From: Nematostella vectensis | Taxonomy: Eukaryota > Cnidaria > Anthozoa > Actiniaria > Edwardsiidae | DNA length: 64,000 nt | Direction of reading: 5' to 3' | Assembly (NCBI RefSeq): GCF_932526225.1 | Contig: NC_064039.1 | Coordinates: forward strand, 1,574,001-1,638,000 | In this document: positions 60,001 through 64,000 of the stretch, piece by piece | Layout of the letters: each line of letters begins with the position of its first letter | How positions within the stretch are numbered: position 1 is the first letter of the stretch | Position numbers and translations under genes: made by a program | Notes under the pieces: model-generated | What the model was told of the DNA's origin: nothing | Seen by the model: only the letters and a program-made list of their open reading frames with translations | Database searches by the model: none

Positions 60001-61831
60001 CGAAACTCGAGAAGGAACTCAACTCGGTCCGCGAGCAGATTAGCGCACTGGAGGATGAACTGGGCGGGGAGAGGCTTGGTGACGTTTCGGATGGGATCCC
60101 TGTGGTCACCATTACACCTGACAGGTATGTGAAGCGTATGTGAGCTTCTCTGTGCGAAGACTAGCGTTGTTGTTGTATGGGCTCGCTTTTCTTCAAGTAC
60201 CCCGGTCCGGTAGGATCTTCTCTTTAAAATTAGACTATATTTCTGTAAGCACTGTAGTTACTCTATTTTCAATAAGGATTGGCTCGACTTGTTGTAGTGT
60301 ATACAACGAGGTCCATAGGTTTATCGTCTTTCTCTTAATTCGTTGCCTTAATTTCTTTCGGTAATTGCCTGCAAGTTTATCTCCAGAAACGCTTTTTCTA
60401 TAACTATTTCGAATAAGGTTTCGCGTACATTGTAGATGTTAAGTGGTCTTATTTTTAGTGTCTTCTTTTTCTCGCTGTGATCAGATAACGCGCTTCCTAA
60501 CAAGCCTATCTCACACTCGGCTCTATATGGACCGGTTTAGTCGGGTAGAAGGTTCCGTAGATATTTTCCCCATTTAAAAATACGCTTTTTTTGTTGAAGT
60601 ATTTTCTTTGATATCGTTTAAAAAAAATGAAAAAAGTGGTAATGGAACTGAAGAGTTTCGTCCATGATAAATAGTTGGTTCACGAACATTTCACGGAATG
60701 GGTGAAAATGGTAGTACGAACGATAACGTCTAATGTGTTATCAATTCTCAGTTGTAGATTGCATATTCTGGAATATAATACACGGGAAAACCCGAGGCCC
60801 TTTTTTGTTTTTCAATCAAAGAGAAGAGGGCAGAAAAAAAAAAGGAGGAAAGAGCTAAGGCCGCTGAATTTTCAGCCTAACAATAGCCTCTGGACCCTAG
60901 GGTAGGGGGGACGTATAATAATAACAGGAAATGATATATGGTCATATGCTGACCATAAAACTAAATAAAACTGAAGGTTACCTGACTAGCTGGCTTTTAA
61001 AGGCAGGGAGAGCCTTATAGCAAGATTGTATGATATGTTAATGTTATACCGAGCTTGTATGATATGTTAATGTTATACCGAGATTGTATGATATGTTAAT
61101 GTTATACCGAGATTGTATGATATGTTAATGTTATACCGAGATTGTATGATATGTTAATGTTATACCGAGATTGTATGATATGTTAATGTTATGATGAGGC
61201 GGTAATAATGATTTATTATTGCAGCGATCTTCCAGACTCCAATACGCTTGCGCGTAGGGGCTCAGACTCGTCCGTGACTGCCTCCACCGTCAGCTGTTCA
61301 GAGTGTTACCATGACAACCAGGATTCCCGGAAAATACGCCCACAAAAACACGTGACCTTCTCACAGATGGATACCCCGCTCCAGGCCACTCAACTACCCG
61401 AGAAGGATGACAAGAAAGTTGAAGGGAGCCCAGAGGCGGTAGTAGCTAAGGGTTTTCAGCCTAAAGTAAAGACGAGTACACTTGATGATGAAGTGAACAG
61501 TGATGATATCGACTTGTGCCAGCTGCTAGAAGCAATCCCTCGAGAATTACCCAGAAATGCCACGGAAATAAATAAGGAATTAAAGGAGCAAATCAATAGA
61601 CTCTCGGAGTACGATAACGTAGATGATTCGGATAAAATTGCAGTCGTCGAGAGACAGCGCAAAGGACAAGACAATCCTAACAACACGGCGAGCCCAAACC
61701 GAGTAGAAATCGACAGGCGAGCACCACGAGACGTGCGCAGACGATCTGAGCCAGACTGTAGAATGTGTGGGCTTGTGAGAAAGAAAAGAAGGGACAGCGG
61801 AGACGAGCCGTACAGAAAAGGTTACCGATAA
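33028..61831 (+). CDS. Kinesin-like motor protein with long coiled-coil tail (22 exons)
   Basis: A microtubule motor ATPase. Exons: 33028-33058, 35366-35493, 39512-39589, 39766-39853, 40116-40213, 40695-40794, 40959-41082, 43507-43565, 43943-44094, 45572-45645, 45918-46016, 46210-46324, 46847-46951, 50941-50992, 52820-52911, 53023-53277, 53650-53731, 54207-54377, 56362-56433, 56883-57053, 57235-60124, 61225-61831; 5643 nt, 1880 residues, all phases consistent. The motor (about 19-417) has [10 protein letters not shown]-loop GQTGAGKT (104-111), [14 protein letters not shown], switch I NRHSNRSH (211-218; usual form NxxSSRSH), switch II DLAGSE (313-318) and [16 protein letters not shown]. Switch I to switch II is about 60 residues longer than usual, through a Ser/Asp-rich insert. 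After the motor come a linker (418-715), then about 960 residues of Glu/Lys/Leu-rich coiled coil in one 2.9-kb exon, then a polar tail with a basic [19 protein letters not shown] segment. [21 protein letters not shown] recalls kinesin-1-like/ARK-type motors, but I cannot assign a family. The exon 17 donor could be 4 nt-shifted (gtggta or gtacgt), adding or dropping one Gly. Introns otherwise hold only the repeats and elements listed separately. Confidence 0.9.
34267..34386. repeat. 54-bp direct duplication (66-bp spacing)
   Basis: 34267-34320 and 34333-34386 are identical (ccgaactcagtaattggtct to cggcggttcaactc). Lies in kinesin intron 1. The GGTTCAACTC end resembles a polymerase III B box, but no tRNA fold is visible. 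Confidence 0.85.
35034..35350. repeat. 16-bp tandem repeat before kinesin exon 2
   Basis: About 20 copies of atgtataacgtctctc (variants cgtgtataac and tctctt), ending some 15 bp before the exon 2 acceptor, in place of most of a normal branch-point/polypyrimidine region. Confidence 0.92.
35451..36508. repeat. 68-bp minisatellite carrying kinesin exon 2 end plus donor, left block
   Basis: The unit runs gtaggttagggggagggggg, then tgtgagttcaagggcgcggt, then gcttcccgccatacctgata and gaaataag. The last ~40 nt are a copy of the end of exon 2 (exon: aagggcgcggtgctgcccgc then catacctgatagaaataag), and the next unit starts with its GTAGGT donor. About 15 copies precede the LTR-like insert. Confidence 0.95.
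36509..37344. mobile_element. LTR-like insertion (836 bp) in the 68-bp array
   Basis: Begins TGTGACCGGG and ends CGACGGTTACA, giving TG...CA ends and near-inverted termini (TGTGACCG / CGGTTACA). TAAG, the end of a repeat unit, is duplicated on both sides (36505-36508 and 37345-37348). It contains AATAAA near 37147 and no coding frame. The best reading is a solo long terminal repeat of an LTR retrotransposon; an unidentified DNA element is the alternative. Confidence 0.65.
37345..39370. repeat. 68-bp minisatellite, right block (about 30 copies)
   Basis: Continuation of the exon 2-derived array after the LTR-like insert, with the same unit and GTAGGT donor in nearly every copy (one variant has gtaagt). 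It ends in a decayed copy near 39355, about 140 bp before the exon 3 acceptor. Confidence 0.95.
39592..39790. repeat. 91-bp tandem duplication across the kinesin exon 4 acceptor
   Basis: Two copies share gcctttgtggcatt, tatgatcgat, atgaactttgcgtatattg, and ccacag|gtataccgcntggttgg. The true exon 4 starts at 39766. The upstream copy has an intact AG at 39673-39674, but exon use there would reach a TAA after 18 codons. Confidence 0.9.
39975..40098. repeat. 21-bp tandem repeat before kinesin exon 5
   Basis: Six copies of ggttgtcatagtgactcactt directly upstream of the exon 5 polypyrimidine tract. Confidence 0.9.
40203..40638. repeat. 22-bp minisatellite carrying kinesin exon 5 end plus donor
   Basis: The unit is tacacggtacgtgagcgataaa. 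The exon 5 boundary is ctcatacacg|gtacgcgagcg, so each unit repeats the last exon bases and the GTACGTGAG donor. About 19 copies, somewhat diverged. Confidence 0.9.
41060..42608. repeat. 34-bp minisatellite carrying kinesin exon 7 end plus donor
   Basis: The unit is gtgaataacacaaaatgaac followed by aggcactctagcag. The exon 7 boundary is aaaatgaacaggcactctaa then cag|gtgaataacac. About 45 copies, nearly identical. The copied exon part encodes the switch I residues MNRHSN. A further copy and a half follows the LTR-like insert at 43339-43388. Confidence 0.95.
42609..43338. mobile_element. LTR-like insertion (730 bp) in the 34-bp array
   Basis: Begins TGTTACGAGG and ends CTTCATAACA (TG...CA, TGTTA/TAACA inverted ends). 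AGGC is duplicated on both sides (42605-42608 and 43339-43342). It contains AATAAA near 42944 and no coding frame. A solo LTR is the likeliest reading; its sequence is unrelated to the insert at 36509. Confidence 0.65.
43796..43814. repeat. Poly-C tract (19 bp)
   Basis: C homopolymer in kinesin intron 8. Confidence 0.9.
44805..45480. repeat. 61-bp minisatellite, 11 copies, kinesin intron 9
   Basis: The unit starts tgctagagggggtgccgttc and continues tcgaggttacccctctttac then cctacaagattgaggtgttcc. Copies are almost identical, some with cccaaaaagatt. It does not include a splice site. It ends about 90 bp before the exon 10 acceptor. Confidence 0.95.
46325..46497. repeat. 39-bp tandem repeat starting at the kinesin exon 12 donor
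   Basis: Four copies of taagtgtgttctaacacatc then tcaaagttttttctagtca. The first begins in the true donor gtaagtgttttaacac. In later copies the donor G is replaced (cataagtg), so only the first copy is a usable splice site. Confidence 0.85.
46615..46790. repeat. (GATGAT)n-like low-complexity region
   Basis: Imperfect GAT/ATG triplet repeats in kinesin intron 12; the His- and Met-rich frames seen here are artefacts. Confidence 0.85.
48046..48174 (+). CDS. Candidate alternative first exon (motor-less kinesin isoform)
   Basis: An ATG opens 43 codons ([20 protein letters not shown], then an acidic stretch to DDDCNRK) ending exactly at a GTATAC donor in phase 0. Exon 14 of the kinesin (50941) starts in phase 0, so splicing would join this leader to the linker and coiled-coil tail without the motor. 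Upstream AGs do not give a phase compatible with exon 13, which argues against a cassette exon. The composition looks protein-like. There is no homology or transcript support; a separate nested gene or chance is possible. Confidence 0.3.
48835..49050. repeat. 27-bp tandem repeat, about 8 copies
   Basis: The unit is gtgtttgtcctttaggaatc followed by caatgga, in kinesin intron 13. Divisible by 3, so it gives short open frames (ECLSFRNPM). Confidence 0.9.
50854..50940 (+). other. Possible 29-codon 5' extension of kinesin exon 14
   Basis: An alternative acceptor gttgttttgtag at 50853 would add 87 nt that are open and in frame with exon 13 (phase 0) and exon 14, reading [20 protein letters not shown] and on to LLSCLQ. 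The shorter form gives a join more like related kinesins ([13 protein letters not shown]). Confidence 0.35.
51855..51888. repeat. Poly-G tract
   Basis: Interrupted then pure G run (about 21 consecutive G) in kinesin intron 14. Confidence 0.9.
52525..52542. repeat. Poly-G tract
   Basis: About 18 consecutive G in kinesin intron 14. Confidence 0.9.
54409..55758. mobile_element. TTAA-flanked inverted-repeat DNA element (1342 bp)
   Basis: The body 54413-55754 begins GGGTGTTGGGACATTTCTC (54413-54431) and ends with its exact reverse complement (55736-55754). TTAA lies on both sides (54409-54412 and 55755-55758). No transposase frame survives. TTAA duplication suggests a piggyBac/Kolobok-type non-autonomous element. 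It fills most of kinesin intron 18. Three TGACGTCA palindromes lie inside near its right end. Confidence 0.85.
55591..55627. promoter_or_regulatory. Triple TGACGTCA cluster inside the TTAA element
   Basis: The cAMP-response-type palindrome TGACGTCA occurs at 55591-55598, 55604-55611 and 55620-55627. Known as an ATF/CREB family binding site; function here is not shown. Confidence 0.5.
61021..61195. repeat. 29-bp tandem repeat, 6 copies, kinesin intron 21
   Basis: The unit is gattgtatgatatgttaatg followed by ttataccga, ending about 30 bp before the last acceptor. Confidence 0.92.
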
Positions 61832-62429
61832 CGCGCCGAGTGAATATCGATTGACGGAAGCGACGTAGCGATCTCTTGAGTGTGGGCTTCTTAATATAAT
61901 ATGTGAAACAGTAAGAGGACGGGTCAGAAAGGACAGGCTGTCGATGAATCGGCGAAGTGACACCGAGTAATTCTCGACCAAGCATTGTAGTGGTCCACAG
62001 GAGTTCTGGTCTCGTTTAAACGACCAAGAGTTAAATTTAAGATATTTAATATACTAACATTATAATTTATGAATTCTTAGAATGCGACGAATGATCGAGG
62101 GAACAAATAAGATACAACGGTGGCTCCTTTTAATATTGAAAATATAAATATTAAAAATCACTTTTGATACTTCCCAAGTAAAGTAATATATAATGTGAGG
62201 CAGTTTTTCAAGTCCATCATCTGAATATTTGTACATACATCAAATATAATAGTTCGAAGGGAGCAGAGTGAGGGCGTAGGCTCGATAAACAAAGATTGAA
62301 CTGAAACCACAGGCAGCCCGACCGACCTCGTGATCAAATGCCCTTGTACAAATAAACAATTATCAATAAATTGTTTGGGTCGTTCAAATACCTTTTTTTA
62401 ATATAAATAAGAAATGTTGTAAACGAGCA
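61832..62429 (+). other. Kinesin 3' UTR and downstream flank
   Basis: Unique AT-rich sequence after the kinesin stop with no further open frame. Two AATAAA hexamers near its end suggest a 3' UTR of about 530 bp. Confidence 0.55.
62351..62370 (+). terminator. Paired poly(A) signals of the kinesin gene
   Basis: AATAAA at 62351-62356 and 62365-62370, the first canonical signals after the stop codon at 61829-61831. Confidence 0.55.
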
Positions 62430-64000
62430 TGTTCGAACTGCACAATCTAGAGTGTATCACATGAGCGGGTAGAGTGGTTTTCAAAATCCCGTAAAATACA
62501 ATTTAGTTTATTTAGTACTAATACACTGTGATGTCTTTGTTCTTTTGTTCTGGCTTGTCTATTACACTTTAACAGCTACATTTTGTTGCACGGGATTTTA
62601 AAAACCACTCTAGTCCACTGCACAATTTAGAGTGTATCGCATGAGTAGACGGGTAGTCTACTGCACAATCTAGAGTGTACCACATGAGCGGGTAGTCTAC
62701 TGCACAATCTAGAGTGTACCACATGAGCGGGTAGTCTACTGCACAATCTAGAGTGTACCACATGAGCGGATAGTCTACTGCACAATCTAGAGTGTACCGC
62801 ATGAGCGGGTAGTCTACTAAACAATCTAGAGTGTACCGCATGAGCGGGTAGTCTACTGCACAATCTAGAGTGTACCGCATGAGCGGGTAGTCTACTGCAC
62901 AATCTAGAGTGTATCACATGATCGGGTAGTCTACTGCACAATCTAGAGTGTACCACATGAGCGGGTAGTCTACTGAACAATCTAGAGTGTACCGCATGAG
63001 CGGGTAGTCTACTGCACAATCTAGAGTGTACCACATGAGCGGGTAGTCTACTGCACAATCTAGAGTGTACCACATGAGCGGGTAGTCTACTGAACAATCT
63101 AGAGTGTACCGCATGAGCGGGTAGTCTACTGCACAATCTAGAGTGTACCGCATGAGTAGACAGGTAGTCTACTGCACAATCTAGAGTGTACCACATGAGC
63201 GGGTAGTCTACTGAACAATCTAGAGTGTACCGCATGAGCGGGTAGTCTACTGCACAATCTAGAGTGTACCACATGAGCGGGTAGTCTACTGAACAACCTA
63301 GAGTGTACCGCATCAGCGGGTAGTCTACCGCACAATCTAGAGTGTACCACATGAGCGGGTAGTCTACTGCACAATCTAGAGTGTACCACGTGAGCGGGTA
63401 GTCTACTGAAGAATCTAGAGTGTACCGCATGAGCGGGTAGTCTACTGAAGAATCTAGAGTGTACCGCATGAGCGGGTAGTCTATTGCACAATCTAGAGTG
63501 TACCACATGAGCGGGTAGTCTACTGAAGAATCTAGAGTGTACCGCATGAGCGGGTAGTCTACTGAAGAATCTAGAGTGTACCGCATGAGCGGGTAGTCTA
63601 CTGCACAATCTAGAGTGTACCGCATGAGCGGGTAGTCTACTGCACAATCTAGAGTGTACCGCATGATCGGGTAGTCTACTGCACAATCTAGAGTGTACCA
63701 CATGAGCGGGAAGTCTACTGCACAATCGAGAGTGTACCGCATGAGCGGGTAGTCTACTGCACAATCTAGAGTGTACCACATGAGCGGGTAGTCTACTGCA
63801 CAATCTAGAGTGTATCACATGATCGGGTAGTCTACTGCACAATCTAGAGTGTATCGCATGATCGGGTAGTCTACTGCACAATCTAGAGTGTACCGCATGA
63901 GCGGGTAGTCTACTGCACAATCTAGAGTGTACCACATGAGCGGGTAGTCTACTGCACAATCTAGAGTGTACCACATGAGCGGGTAGTCTTCTGCACAATC
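62430..64000. repeat. 39-bp minisatellite, about 36 copies, continues past window
   Basis: The unit is tctactgcacaatctagagt followed by gtaccacatgagcgggtag. The period is 13 codons, so the minus strand reads open as MWYTLDCAVDYPL or, in another frame, RLPAHVVHSRLCS repeats for hundreds of residues. Two copies have an extra 6 nt (gagtagacgggtag). The first copies near 62435-62475 and 62615 are separated by a small inverted-repeat insert. I see no evidence of translation. Confidence 0.95.
62470..62612. mobile_element. Mini inverted-repeat element inserted in the 39-bp array
   Basis: The body 62472-62610 has 21-bp terminal repeats, GAGTGGTTTTCAAAATCCCG at the left and its near reverse complement at the right (1 mismatch). 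TA (or TAG) flanks both ends, and removing the insert restores a normal repeat unit. A TA duplication suits a Tc1/mariner-type MITE. Confidence 0.75.

Noticed and set aside
4040-64000. CRISPR arrays
   Set aside because: The many direct repeats are contiguous minisatellites without unique spacers, in an animal genome.

Overview
This is intron-rich nuclear DNA from an invertebrate animal. It has vertebrate-like gene structures (3 to 28 exons per gene, GT-AG introns), metazoan housekeeping genes, many short transposon relics and very many minisatellites. A cnidarian such as a sea anemone would fit, but that is inference from general character; no marker in the window proves the species. I rebuilt six multi-exon genes by hand, matching splice sites and codon phase. 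All six close into uninterrupted reading frames.

Layout, left to right. (1) Minus strand, 0.3-3.2 kb: a sideroflexin closest to SFXN2, a mitochondrial carrier. (2) 4.04-6.4 kb: a 2.3-kb 32-bp minisatellite ending in a perfect hairpin. (3) Minus, 7.8-9.6 kb: V-ATPase subunit e (ATP6V0E). It is head-to-head, 273 bp apart, with (4) plus, 9.9-15.1 kb: the beta-type subunit of mitochondrial NAD-isocitrate dehydrogenase (IDH3B). (5) Minus, 15.7-27.7 kb: CTR9, the TPR scaffold of the Paf1 transcription-elongation complex. It converges on IDH3B and is head-to-head, 261 bp apart, with (6) plus, 27.9-32.3 kb: mitochondrial elongation factor Ts (TSFM). (7) Plus, 33.0-61.8 kb: a 22-exon gene for a kinesin-like motor of about 1880 residues, with a motor head, a linker and a very long coiled-coil tail; I could not assign its family. 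(8) 62.4 kb to the end: a 39-bp minisatellite that runs off the window.

The genes are not an operon or pathway. SFXN2, IDH3B and TSFM act in mitochondria, ATP6V0E in acidic organelles, CTR9 in the nucleus and the kinesin on microtubules. What links them is housekeeping-type promoters: divergent pairs, with start codons inside ATGGCG motifs.

The most unusual signal is structural. At six exon-intron boundaries in three different genes, a tandem repeat begins exactly across the splice site, so the repeat unit carries the end (or start) of the exon plus the donor or acceptor. The clearest are kinesin exon 2 (68-bp unit, about 45 copies of exon end plus donor), exon 7 (34-bp unit, about 45 copies) and exon 5 (22-bp unit), and IDH3B exon 11 (about 55-60-bp unit with the acceptor). 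Two-copy versions occur at kinesin exon 4 and CTR9 exon 26, and a weaker case at kinesin exon 12. Two of the kinesin arrays are each interrupted by an LTR-like insertion (TG...CA ends, 4-bp target duplication). Other finds are TTAA-flanked inverted-repeat elements, a possible alternative first exon for a motor-less kinesin isoform, and a GC-AG intron in SFXN2.
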